From NCBI GenBank assembly GCA_946611025.1, contig CAMOCR010000019.1:1-11042 (forward strand): 11,042 nucleotides of DNA. The letters run 5' to 3'. Made by a program: the position numbers and the translations under genes. Position 1 is the first letter of the stretch; each line of letters opens with the position of its first letter. Source of the DNA: an uncultured Alphaproteobacteria bacterium. Its GTDB lineage: Bacteria > Pseudomonadota > Alphaproteobacteria > Rs-D84. The notes beneath the pieces are model-generated. The model did not search any database. It was not told the DNA's origin and worked only from the letters and a program-made list of their open reading frames with translations. Shown here in pieces: positions 1 to 6,153 of this stretch.

Positions 1-79
1 TACCAATCGCCAGCACAAAAAAGAACAGACCGGCATAACTGATAATTTTTCTAAACAAACGTTTTGCTTTGACTGACAT
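1..79 (-). CDS. Unidentified membrane-anchored protein, N-terminal fragment
   Basis: A leftward reading frame opens with ATG at 79-77 and is still open at the window edge, giving 26 residues. It begins MSVKAKRLFRK, a basic cytoplasmic-type stretch, followed by a hydrophobic run (IISYAGLFFVLAIG) that looks like a signal anchor or first transmembrane helix. An AAAGGA ribosome-binding site sits at 90-85, five bases before the ATG, which supports this start. It is divergent from rph. Too little is visible to name a family; many single-pass envelope proteins begin this way. The fragment is short, so the call rests on the start codon, the ribosome-binding site and the basic-then-hydrophobic pattern together. 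Confidence 0.5.
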   Translation of the reverse strand, partial: MSVKAKRLFRKIISYAGLFFFVLAIG

Positions 80-98
80 AAAAATCCTTTGTACAGAA

Positions 99-104
99 AG
101 TATA
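99..104 (-). promoter_or_regulatory. Possible -10 box for the leftward gene at 79
   Basis: TATACT reads on the minus strand at 104-99, about 20 bases upstream of the ATG at 79. The region 17 bases further upstream is T-rich (TTTTTG), only a weak -35. The resulting leader would be very short but would still contain the AAAGGA ribosome-binding site. Confidence 0.3.
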
Positions 105-143
105 GGTTAGCAATAATAAAACAAAAAGCAAACCCAAAAAAAA

Positions 144-171
144 TTGCAATCGTTTTTAGGGGCTATATAAT
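144..171 (+). promoter_or_regulatory. Sigma-70-type promoter of rph
   Basis: TTGCAA at 144-149 and a perfect TATAAT at 166-171 are separated by 16 bases. Transcription would start near 178, giving a leader of about 37 bases before the rph ATG, with an AGGGAA ribosome-binding site at 204-209. The rest of the 135-base gap between the divergent genes is A/T-rich, with no other structure seen. Confidence 0.55.
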
Positions 172-214
172 GAATGTGAAAATATACACAACATTTTAAA
201 AATAGGGAATAAAT

Positions 215-931
215 ATGATGCGTCCATCTATGCGTAAGCCCGACCAGATGCGTCCGGTTTCAATGGAAACAAATGTGAACAAGTGGGCCGAAGGGTCTTG
301 TTTGATAAAAATCGGCGGTACAACGGTTTTGTGTACGGCATCGGTCGATTTGAACCAGCCATTATGGAAACGGTTGCAAAACAAAACGGGTGGCTGGGTG
401 ACGGCAGAATATTCCATGTTGCCCCGTGCCAATGGCACACGCAAGGCGCGCGATGCAATGATGCGTGACAATCGCAATGCGGAAATTTCGCGCCTGGTGG
501 GGCGGTCATTACGCAGTGTTGTTGATATGGATGCGTTGGGTCGTCACACAATTACAATCGATTGCGATGTGATTCAGGCCGATGGTGGCACCCGTTGTGC
601 GTCTATTACGGGGGGCTTTGTTGCGCTGGCACTGGCGGTGCGCTGGTTGCGTGAAAACGGGCGCATAACCGAAAACCCGATACGTGACTATGTCGCCGCA
701 GTTTCCGCGGGTCTGTGGCAAAATGAATTGATTCTGGATTTGGAATATACCGAAGATTGCGCCGCCGAAATGGATGCGAATTTTGTTGTATCGGGTTCTG
801 GCAAATTTGTTGAAATTCAAGCCACCGGCGAAGCACACCCATTTGACCGTGAACAGTTGTCAAAGCTAATGGATATGGCGGCGGCGGGGTGCAATAAGTT
901 GATTGATTTACAACACCAGGTGCTGGATTAA
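215..931 (+). CDS. rph: Ribonuclease PH (tRNA nucleotidyltransferase)
   Basis: RNase PH is a phosphorolytic 3'-to-5' exoribonuclease that trims tRNA precursors and other structured RNAs, normally as a hexamer. The 238-residue product matches the usual family length and is collinear with E. coli RNase PH. Signatures seen include MRKPDQMRPV near the N-terminus, WVTAEYSMLPRA at 61-72, R87 aligning with phosphate-binding Arg86, DCDVIQADGGTR at 116-127 and the acidic catalytic segment EDCAAEMD at 180-187 (D181, D187). Two adjacent ATGs (215, 218) are both compatible with AGGGAA at 204-209. The gene appears to be transcribed alone from the promoter at 144-171. In many alphaproteobacteria rph adjoins hrcA/grpE or rdgB; neither is seen here. 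No intrinsic terminator follows before the next promoter. Confidence 0.97.
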   Translation: MMRPSMRKPDQMRPVSMETNVNKWAEGSCLIKIGGTTVLCTASVDLNQPLWKRLQNKTGGWVTAEYSMLPRANGTRKARDAMMRDNRNAEISRLVGRSLRSVVDMDALGRHTITIDCDVIQADGGTRCASITGGFVALALAVRWLRENGRITENPIRDYVAAVSAGLWQNELILDLEYTEDCAAEMDANFVVSGSGKFVEIQATGEAHPFDREQLSKLMDMAAAGCNKLIDLQHQVLD

Positions 932-939
932 AAACGCAT

Positions 940-969
940 TTGACACAAATGTATAAAATTGCGTAAGAT
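940..969 (+). promoter_or_regulatory. Promoter of the secreted LamG-like gene
   Basis: A perfect TTGACA lies at 940-945, starting nine bases after the rph stop, with TAAGAT at 964-969 after 18 bases. It would give the secreted-protein gene a transcript independent of rph, starting near 976. Start codon at 1000. Confidence 0.55.
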
Positions 970-999
970 AAATCTTAGTAGGGGGTATGTTACCGTAAA

Positions 1000-1929
1000 A
1001 TGAAATATAAAATATCGGCAATTTTCATTGGATTATTTATACCGTGCATTGCCACGGCGGATACGCACACGCTGAACATTGGTGGAACGACGTTAAGTTT
1101 GCTTGAATCGTGCGACAGCGAACATAAATTAAATGTTTTGTATGGTGGCACGGTATATTGCGCACCGGCAACCACCGACACATTGACCGATACATTACAC
1201 GTGGCATACAACGGCACGACATATTCAATTTGTAATGGAACGTGTGGCGGCAGTGGTGAATATCCTATGCCAGAAACACCCCCAGAACCGATTGTCATGC
1301 CGTCAACATGTGAATGGACACAAACAAATGAAAAAGCATATTTGTTGTCGGATGGTCGCCAGTATTTTGATACCAAGGTCAAGGTCGATTCGACGATTGC
1401 AATGGATGTGACCGCCGAAGTTGTCAATGGAACAAATGCGCGTTTGATCGGGGTTGTGGGTGGTGCATGCTTTTATGATATGAGTATCAATGATGCCGCA
1501 GACGTATATTTTAGAATTGGGACTTCAACTTATTCATCTGTCTGTAACAATGGGACACCGACAACCGGTAAACATTTATGGGAAATCAAAAATAATAATA
1601 CCACTGGAACCGCAAAATATATCTATCAAGATGGTAAACGTGTCGGATACAAAGCAGCAACAACATGCACGGGGACAAACACAATTTTGGTTTTTCACAG
1701 CGACCATGTAAAATTTGGATTAGATCCGACCGAAAATGGCGGTATGAAATTGTATTCGGTAAAACTGTACAACAAAAGCGGTAAATTACTGCATGATTAT
1801 CAACCGGTGGCCAAGGGAACCGACATCTGTGGTACGGTCGTTCCGACAAACGCCATGTGGGACTTTGTTGATAAAAAATTGTATTACCCCGGCGGCACTG
1901 GTCAAATGGGATATGGGGTTGACCCATAA
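1000..1929 (+). CDS. Secreted protein: Cys-ended repeats plus LamG-like domain
   Basis: The function is unknown. The 309-residue product opens with a clear Sec signal peptide (MKYK, hydrophobic core, IATA, likely cut after A20). Residues 24-78 hold three degenerate repeats, each ending in cysteine: TLNIGGTTLSLLESC (24-38), KLNVLYGGTVYC (43-54) and TLHVAYNGTTYSIC (65-78). A proline-rich hinge follows (89-101). Residues 103-309 resemble LamG/concanavalin-like jelly-roll domains. The family's opening pattern 'GTQYIDTGIK' appears as GRQYFDTKVKV (119-129), and its closing pattern appears as KLYSVKLYNKSGKLL, DYQPV and KLYYPGGTGQMGYGVDP. Nine cysteines remain after signal cleavage, fitting an exported, possibly disulfide-bonded protein. 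The ATG at 1000 is the only start after an in-frame stop at 979-981, yet its GGGGG motif (981-985) is 14 bases away. Binding of a glycan or surface ligand is plausible but unproven. Confidence 0.8.
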   Translation: MKYKISAIFIGLFIPCIATADTHTLNIGGTTLSLLESCDSEHKLNVLYGGTVYCAPATTDTLTDTLHVAYNGTTYSICNGTCGGSGEYPMPETPPEPIVMPSTCEWTQTNEKAYLLSDGRQYFDTKVKVDSTIAMDVTAEVVNGTNARLIGVVGGACFYDMSINDAADVYFRIGTSTYSSVCNNGTPTTGKHLWEIKNNNTTGTAKYIYQDGKRVGYKAATTCTGTNTILVFHSDHVKFGLDPTENGGMKLYSVKLYNKSGKLLHDYQPVAKGTDICGTVVPTNAMWDFVDKKLYYPGGTGQMGYGVDP

Positions 1930-1962
1930 CACTAACCACTAATCACTAACACTAACCACTTT
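1930..1962. repeat. CACTAAN 7-base microsatellite
   Basis: CACTAA occurs at 1930, 1937, 1944 and 1950 (steps of 7, 7 and 6), followed by a degenerate CACTTT at 1957. The 11-mer CACTAACCACT is perfectly repeated at 1930-1940 and 1950-1960. The tract fills the gap between the tail-to-tail genes and encodes the last residues (VVSVSD) of the DUF167 protein. No terminator-like hairpin is evident here. Confidence 0.8.
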
Positions 1963-2157
1963 ATCATGTGATGTTGCGCCACGCACGATTGAAATTCGTG
2001 ATTTTGGCACATCAAAATATTGGCTTAGCATTTTAATCACCGCGGCATTTGCCGCACCATCGGCGGGTGCCGCGTTGGTATAAACGCGATACACATCGCC
2101 ATCGGCAACAATCTTTTGCACACGGGCGCGCGGAATAACACGGACATTTATAATCAT
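1939..2157 (-). CDS. yggU: DUF167/YggU family protein
   Basis: This is a 72-residue member of the DUF167 (YggU/UPF0235) family, whose cellular role is not established. The diagnostic pattern is present: a short beta strand INVRVIPRARVQKI, then NAAPADGAANAAVIKML and DVPKSRISIVRGATSHDKVV, corresponding to 'P.DG.AN..L...L...F.V.KS.V.I..G..SR.K' in relatives. It is shorter than E. coli YggU (96 residues), lacking N- and C-terminal extensions. I place the start at ATG 2157-2155 because it overlaps the HIT stop as TAATG. No good ribosome-binding site is seen, so translation is probably coupled to HIT. A longer in-frame extension would run through the HIT gene and has no homology support. Its last six codons come from the CACTAA microsatellite. 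Confidence 0.88.
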   Translation of the reverse strand: MIINVRVIPRARVQKIVADGDVYRVYTNAAPADGAANAAVIKMLSQYFDVPKSRISIVRGATSHDKVVSVSD

Positions 2158-2513
2158 TACAGTGTGTTTATTTCTTTGATTTTTTCGCCCGCCAAGATGT
2201 GCATGTGAAAATGTGGTACGCTTTGGCGGATATATACGGCGTTGCCCGTGTTTGCCAAAATGTTGCAATCGGTCACGCCCAGTTTTTCCACAGTATTATT
2301 CAGGCAATCGAAAAATCCCAACTTTTCATCGTCTGATGCATTTGCTGAAAAATCCAATATGTTTTCATATTCGCCGCGTGGAACCACCAAGACATGCGTT
2401 GTTGCCGCCGGATCAATATCGTAAAACGACAATGCATATGCGTTTTCATAAACGCGTTTTGACGGAATTTCACCACGAATAATTTTCGCAAAAACATTAT
2501 TTTTATCGTACAT
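2157..2513 (-). CDS. HIT-family nucleotide-binding hydrolase (HINT-like)
   Basis: The 118-residue protein belongs to the histidine-triad superfamily, which hydrolyses nucleoside phosphoramidates or dinucleotides by way of a histidyl-nucleotide intermediate. The triad HFHMH sits at 101-105 within RQSVPHFHMHILAGE, the arrangement of the HINT/PKCI branch. The N-terminal half also fits: NVFAKIIRGEIPSKRVYEN, then FYDIDPAATTHVLVVPR. Length is typical. The ATG at 2513 is preferred over one at 2525 because GGGGG (2523-2519) lies five bases upstream of it, and the other start would sit on top of that site. It heads a two-gene leftward unit with yggU and is divergent from groES. The physiological substrate cannot be read from the sequence. 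Confidence 0.93.
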   Translation of the reverse strand: MYDKNNVFAKIIRGEIPSKRVYENAYALSFYDIDPAATTHVLVVPRGEYENILDFSANASDDEKLGFFDCLNNTVEKLGVTDCNILANTGNAVYIRQSVPHFHMHILAGEKIKEINTL

Positions 2514-2518
2514 ATTTG

Positions 2519-2523
2519 CCCCC
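2519..2523 (-). promoter_or_regulatory. GGGGG ribosome-binding site fixing the HIT start
   Basis: Five consecutive G on the minus strand, five bases before ATG 2513. This decides between the two in-frame ATG codons (2513 and 2525) because the upstream one lacks any comparable site. Confidence 0.6.
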
Positions 2524-2538
2524 ATTTTTTACAAATCT

Positions 2539-2567
2539 ATGATATTGTATGGTGCGAATAAAATCAA
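2539..2567 (-). promoter_or_regulatory. Promoter of the HIT-yggU unit
   Basis: On the minus strand TTGATT (2567-2562) and TATCAT (2544-2539) are spaced by exactly 17 bases. The start site would fall near 2532, giving a leader of about 20 bases. The -35 ends three bases from the groES promoter's TTGAAA, so the two promoters are back to back. Confidence 0.5.
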
Positions 2568-2569
2568 GC

Positions 2570-2598
2570 CTTGAAATCGCGAAATAACGCACTATATT
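2570..2598 (+). promoter_or_regulatory. RpoH (sigma-32)-type heat-shock promoter of groESL
   Basis: CTTGAAA at 2570-2576 is followed after 16 bases by TATATT at 2593-2598 (context CACTATATTT). CTTGAAA is the classical heat-shock -35, and a C-TATAT-like -10 is the form described for alphaproteobacterial RpoH promoters. The inverted repeat CIRCE (TTAGCACTC-N9-GAGTGCTAA), target of HrcA, is absent. I therefore infer sigma-factor rather than HrcA control. The groES ribosome-binding site GGGGG lies at 2613-2617. Confidence 0.6.
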
Positions 2599-2625
2599 TG
2601 CTGTGACATCAAGGGGGTTATAAAT

Positions 2626-2913
2626 ATGTTTAAACCATTAAATAACTATGTTTTATTACAAAGAATCGAAGAAGAAAATAAAACCGCCGGTGGAATTATT
2701 ATTCCAGATACCGCGCGCGAAAAACCATCACGCGGAACGGTTGTCGCGGTTGGCGATGGCGAAATTCAAAATGGCGCACGCGTACCAATGACGGTCGCGG
2801 TTGGCGATACGGTTTTATTTGCAAAATGGGCATCGTCTGCGAACGAAGTCAAGATTGACGGTACAGACTATGTCTTGATTCGCGAAAGCGACATTTTGGG
2901 TATTTTGAAATAA
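2626..2913 (+). CDS. groES: Co-chaperonin GroES (Hsp10)
   Basis: GroES is the heptameric lid that closes the GroEL chamber during ATP-driven protein folding in the cytoplasm. The 95-residue length is standard. Seen are the N-terminal KPLNNYVLLQRIEEE, the GroEL-binding mobile loop with its hydrophobic GGIII patch (22-26) running into PDTAREKPSRGTVVAVGDG, and the closing segment DYVLIRESDILGILK. The start is supported by AAGGGGG ending eight bases before the ATG. It is the first gene of the groES-groEL operon, with groEL starting 14 bases after its stop, and lies behind a heat-shock-type promoter. Confidence 0.98.
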   Translation: MFKPLNNYVLLQRIEEENKTAGGIIIPDTAREKPSRGTVVAVGDGEIQNGARVPMTVAVGDTVLFAKWASSANEVKIDGTDYVLIRESDILGILK

Positions 2914-2927
2914 TTGGGGGCAAGATT

Positions 2928-4544
2928 ATGGCAAAAGATATTGTTTTTGATACAGATAAATTATCGGCGGGCGTTGATAAATTGGCGAACGCGGTTAAAA
3001 TCACCATGGGACCCAAGGGGCGCACGGTTATCATGGAAAAATCATATGGCGCACCGGTCGCAACCAAAGACGGCGTGACGGTCGCCAAAGCGGTGTCTTT
3101 AAAAGACCCAATGGAAAACATTGGCGCGCGCATGGTTCAAGAAGTTGCGAAAAAGGCGGGCGATGATGCCGGTGACGGCACAACAACAGCAACGGTTTTG
3201 GCGCAAAAAATTATTCACGAAGGGCGCCGTGTTATCGCCGCGGGCATGAACCCGATGGATGTGAAACGCGGAATTGATATGGCGGTAGATGCGGTTGTTG
3301 CCGATATCGACAAACATGCACGTCCGGTCAAAGACAGTGCTGAAATCGCCCAGGTTGCAACTATTTCTGCAAACAGCGATGCCGACATTGGTAAAAAGAT
3401 TGCCGATGCCATGGAAAAAGTTGGTCGCGAAGGGGTTATTACCGTCGAAGAAGCCAAAGGGCTGGAAACGGAAATCGATGTTGTCGAAGGTATGCAATTC
3501 GACCAAGGCTTTATGTCGCCATATTTTGTGACGAACAGCGAAAAAATGTTGGCAGAATTGGATAACGCACAAATCTTGGTTTCTGAAAAGAAAATTACTG
3601 GATTACAGGCATTGTTGCCAATTCTGGAACCAATCGCACAATCGGGTCGCCCATTGTTGATTATCGCCGAAGATGTTGAATCCGAAGCGTTGGCGACATT
3701 GGTGTTGAACCGTCTGCGTGGGGGCCTGAAGGTTTGCGCGGTCAAAGCCCCAGGCTTTGGCGACCGCCGCAAAGAAATGTTGCGCGATATTGCAACCGTC
3801 ACTGGTGCAACCGTTATTTCCGATGATATGGGCATGACATTTGAAAATATCACAATGGATGTGTTGGGTTCTGCAAAACGTGTGGTGGTCAGCAAAGACA
3901 ACACATTGTTGGCACATGGTGCGGGTGACCCAGAACGAATTGCTGCGCGTGCAGATGAAATTCGTGTAGCGTTATCGAACACAACCAGCGAATATGACCG
4001 TGAAAAATTGTCGGAAAGATTGGCTAAATTGGTCGGCGGTGTCGCCGTGATTAAGGTTGGCGGCATGACCGAAGTCGAAGTCAAAGAAAAGAAAGACCGT
4101 GTTGATGATGCGTTGGCTGCAACGCGTGCCGCGGTTGCCGATGGAATTGTCGCGGGCGGTGGTATTGCGTTGCTGCGTGCGGCGACGGCATTGGACAAAC
4201 TGCATGGTGCAAACACCGACCAAAATGTTGGTATTGATATTGTGCGCCGTGCGCTGTCTGCGCCAATTGCACAAATTGCCGATAATGCCGGTGTGTCGGG
4301 CGAAATCGTTGTGGGCAAGGTTATGGAAAGCAAGGACTATAACTTTGGCTATAACGCACAAACTGGTGAATATGTTGACATGATGGCGGCTGGTATTATT
4401 GACCCAGCAAAAGTGGTTAAAACCGCAATCATGGCGGCATCATCGACCGCGGGCGTGATGCTGACAACGGGTGCCGTTATGGCGGAAATTCCCGAAGAAA
4501 AGCCAGCCGCGCAAATGCCCGGTGGAATGCCCGGAATGATGTAA
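2928..4544 (+). CDS. groEL: Chaperonin GroEL (Hsp60)
   Basis: This 538-residue protein is the ATP-driven folding chamber that partners GroES. Diagnostic residues are all present: MGPKGR (27-32), ATKDGVTVAK with the nucleotide-site D48, GDGTTTATVLA with D83 (E. coli Asp87), and VDDALAATRAAV with D394, the equivalent of the catalytic Asp398. The four-residue offset reflects a slightly shortened N-terminus. The C-terminus ends in the flexible Gly/Met tail PGGMPGMM typical of housekeeping GroEL. GGGGG at 2916-2920 is seven bases before the ATG. It is co-transcribed with groES and ends in a strong hairpin terminator. A large reading frame on the opposite strand inside this gene is a codon-bias shadow. 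Confidence 0.99.
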   Translation: MAKDIVFDTDKLSAGVDKLANAVKITMGPKGRTVIMEKSYGAPVATKDGVTVAKAVSLKDPMENIGARMVQEVAKKAGDDAGDGTTTATVLAQKIIHEGRRVIAAGMNPMDVKRGIDMAVDAVVADIDKHARPVKDSAEIAQVATISANSDADIGKKIADAMEKVGREGVITVEEAKGLETEIDVVEGMQFDQGFMSPYFVTNSEKMLAELDNAQILVSEKKITGLQALLPILEPIAQSGRPLLIIAEDVESEALATLVLNRLRGGLKVCAVKAPGFGDRRKEMLRDIATVTGATVISDDMGMTFENITMDVLGSAKRVVVSKDNTLLAHGAGDPERIAARADEIRVALSNTTSEYDREKLSERLAKLVGGVAVIKVGGMTEVEVKEKKDRVDDALAATRAAVADGIVAGGGIALLRAATALDKLHGANTDQNVGIDIVRRALSAPIAQIADNAGVSGEIVVGKVMESKDYNFGYNAQTGEYVDMMAAGIIDPAKVVKTAIMAASSTAGVMLTTGAVMAEIPEEKPAAQMPGGMPGMM

Positions 4545-4548
4545 ATTA

Positions 4549-4574
4549 AAAACCGCCCGTTTGGGCGGTTTTTT
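4549..4574. terminator. Bidirectional intrinsic terminator, groEL / LOG
   Basis: AAAACCGCCC (4549-4558), loop GTTT, GGGCGGTTTT (4563-4572) form a perfect 10-bp stem with a T-run on both strands. Rightward it ends groESL. Leftward it ends the LOG-family transcript, whose stop codon (4575-4573) touches the T-run. Confidence 0.92.
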
Positions 4575-5124
4575 AATATTCTTTGATTTTTTCAATAATT
4601 TCTTGGGGTGTGTCGCCCACATATACAACATAGTCGTCCCAGTTTTCAATAAAGCCGTTGCGGCGCATACTTAACGTCAGGACATTCAGCGGTTCCCAAA
4701 AATTAGACGTGTTTAGCAAAAATATAGGCTTTTTCGTTTCGCCGATTTGCTGCATGGTTAAAATGTCGGTGGCTTCGTTCAATGTGCCAATGCCGCCCGG
4801 CATGATAATAAATGCGTCTGATAATTCGAACATTTTTTGTTTTCGTTCGTTAACACCGCGTACGATTTTTACATCAATTTTTTCGTGGGCGGGTTCTTGT
4901 TTTGCAATAACATATTCGGTTGAAACACCAACAACATGACCGCCGTTGTTTATTGCCGCACTGGCGACCGTACCCATCAAACCAACATCACCACCACCAA
5001 AGACCATGTTTAAACCGTTTTTCGCAATCAGTTCACCCATCATGCCCGCATCGCGCACAAATGCCGGGTTGATACCAAATTCATGGCCGCAATAAACCGC
5101 AACGGTTTTGATTTTCCGTTTCAT
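4573..5124 (-). CDS. LOG-family protein (TIGR00730-type nucleotide ribohydrolase)
   Basis: LOG-family enzymes, often mis-annotated as lysine decarboxylases, release free bases from nucleoside 5'-monophosphates and can make cytokinins from N6-modified AMP. The 183-residue product is typical in size and has a Rossmann-like start (KTVAVYCG), FGGGDVGLMG (42-51), the R94/K95 pair and the signature PGGIGTLNE (109-117) followed by ATDILTMQQIGETKKPIFLLN. The start at 5124 is backed by AAAGGGAA (5138-5131). It is convergent with groEL and divergent from tilS. In bacteria without cytokinin signalling the role is probably purine-nucleotide salvage or detoxification; this is family inference. Confidence 0.92.
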   Translation of the reverse strand: MKRKIKTVAVYCGHEFGINPAFVRDAGMMGELIAKNGLNMVFGGGDVGLMGTVASAAINNGGHVVGVSTEYVIAKQEPAHEKIDVKIVRGVNERKQKMFELSDAFIIMPGGIGTLNEATDILTMQQIGETKKPIFLLNTSNFWEPLNVLTLSMRRNGFIENWDDYVVYVGDTPQEIIEKIKEY

Positions 5125-5148
5125 TTCTTTTTCCCTTTATTTTTATAA

Positions 5149-5154
5149 ATTATA
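5149..5154 (-). promoter_or_regulatory. Possible -10 box for the LOG gene
   Basis: TATAAT reads on the minus strand at 5154-5149. The -35 at 17 bases (TTCATC) is weak and lies over the tilS start codon. The spacer between the divergent LOG and tilS starts is only 48 bases and very A/T-rich; no clear promoter is seen for tilS on the plus strand. Confidence 0.35.
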
Positions 5155-5172
5155 TCATAAAATGGCGGTACG

Positions 5173-6153
5173 ATGAATCAAAAGTTTATTGATTTTATGC
5201 GGAATTTTTACGGGCGCAAAATGGCGGTCGCCGTCAGTGGTGGCGTGGATTCGGTGGCATTGTTGCATTGGTTGGTGGAAATTGGTGCCGACATTGTGTG
5301 TTTGCATGTGAACCATGGCCTGCGCGCCGCCGCAGATATTGAGGCCACCTATGTCCGTGATTTGTGCAAAAAATTAAATGTGCCGTGCGAAATCTTTTGT
5401 TGGACCGGTGACAAGCCCACCACCGGGGTTGAGGCCGCCGCCCGCACCGCACGATATAAAATGATGACCGATTTTTGTGTGGCACATAACATTGAATATT
5501 TAATCACCGCGCACCAGGCCGATGACCAAATTGAAACATTTTTAATGAATTTGGGGCGGGGCAGTGGCGTTTTTGGTCTGGCGGCGATGCAAAGTGTTGC
5601 CGAACGCGACGGGGTAAAAATTGTGCGCCCGCTGTTAAATGTTTCACGCGAAGAATTACGCGAATATTGCGATACGCGTGGCATTAAATATTTTACCGAT
5701 GAAATGAACAGCGATGCGCGATATACCCGTGTGCGCATCCGCCAAAATCGGCATTTGTTGCACGATAAATTGGGTATCAGTGACGAACGCATTTTGTTGG
5801 CAATTGAAAACCTGAACCGTGCGCGTGCGGCAATTGAAAACGATGTCGATAAATTGGTCGCAGATGTCATGGGAAATGGTTTTGCGATGTTTCGTGATTC
5901 TTTTCTGTTTGACCTGATGCCCGATATTAGATTAAAGTTCGTTGGAACACTGATTCAAAAAATTGGGGGGGACAATTATCCACCGCGCTTGAATTCGTTG
6001 CAATTGGCATTAAATAAATTGCATGGTGATTGCAAATTCACGCTGGGACATTGTACGGTGCGCCGTTTGGGCGAACGTATTTTGATTGTTCCCGAAGGGG
6101 CAAAAACAACATTCAGGATAAGACATGGCAAAAATTTCAAAGTTAAAAAATAA
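5173..6153 (+). CDS. tilS: tRNA(Ile)-lysidine synthase TilS
   Basis: TilS uses ATP and lysine to convert C34 of the CAU-anticodon tRNA-Ile to lysidine, so that it reads AUA codons; it is essential in most bacteria. Seen in the 326-residue product are the PP-loop SGGVDS (22-27), HVNHGLR (45-51), EAAARTARY (87-95), AHQADDQIETFLMNLGRGSG (113-132), RPLL (142-145), and the DEMNSDARYTRVRIR segment (166-180) of the N-type ATP pyrophosphatase family. It is clearly shorter than E. coli TilS (about 430 residues) and lacks most of the C-terminal tRNA-binding extension, resembling the compact Aquifex-type enzyme. The start has only a GGCGG motif (5164-5168). Its 3' end overlaps ftsH by 29 bases in another frame, the common tilS-ftsH order. 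Confidence 0.95.
   Translation: MNQKFIDFMRNFYGRKMAVAVSGGVDSVALLHWLVEIGADIVCLHVNHGLRAAADIEATYVRDLCKKLNVPCEIFCWTGDKPTTGVEAAARTARYKMMTDFCVAHNIEYLITAHQADDQIETFLMNLGRGSGVFGLAAMQSVAERDGVKIVRPLLNVSREELREYCDTRGIKYFTDEMNSDARYTRVRIRQNRHLLHDKLGISDERILLAIENLNRARAAIENDVDKLVADVMGNGFAMFRDSFLFDLMPDIRLKFVGTLIQKIGGDNYPPRLNSLQLALNKLHGDCKFTLGHCTVRRLGERILIVPEGAKTTFRIRHGKNFKVKK

Noticed and set aside
911..930. Possible terminator after rph (CCAG-GTG-CTGG)
   Set aside because: The stem is only four base pairs, lies within the coding end and is not followed by a T-run.
2526..2625. CIRCE / HrcA operator before groES
   Set aside because: The spacer was searched by eye for TTAGCACTC and its inverted partner; neither is present.
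3215..4333. A 372-codon open frame on the minus strand inside groEL
   Set aside because: It is a mirror of groEL codon bias. The translation is Ser/Thr/Asn/Ile-rich with no recognisable domain, and groEL on the other strand is unambiguous.
5162..5176. A four-codon frame (ATG GCG GTA CGA TGA) whose TGA overlaps the tilS ATG as ATGA
   Set aside because: It has no ribosome-binding site and is short enough to occur by chance. It could be a coupling minicistron, but nothing beyond the overlap supports that.
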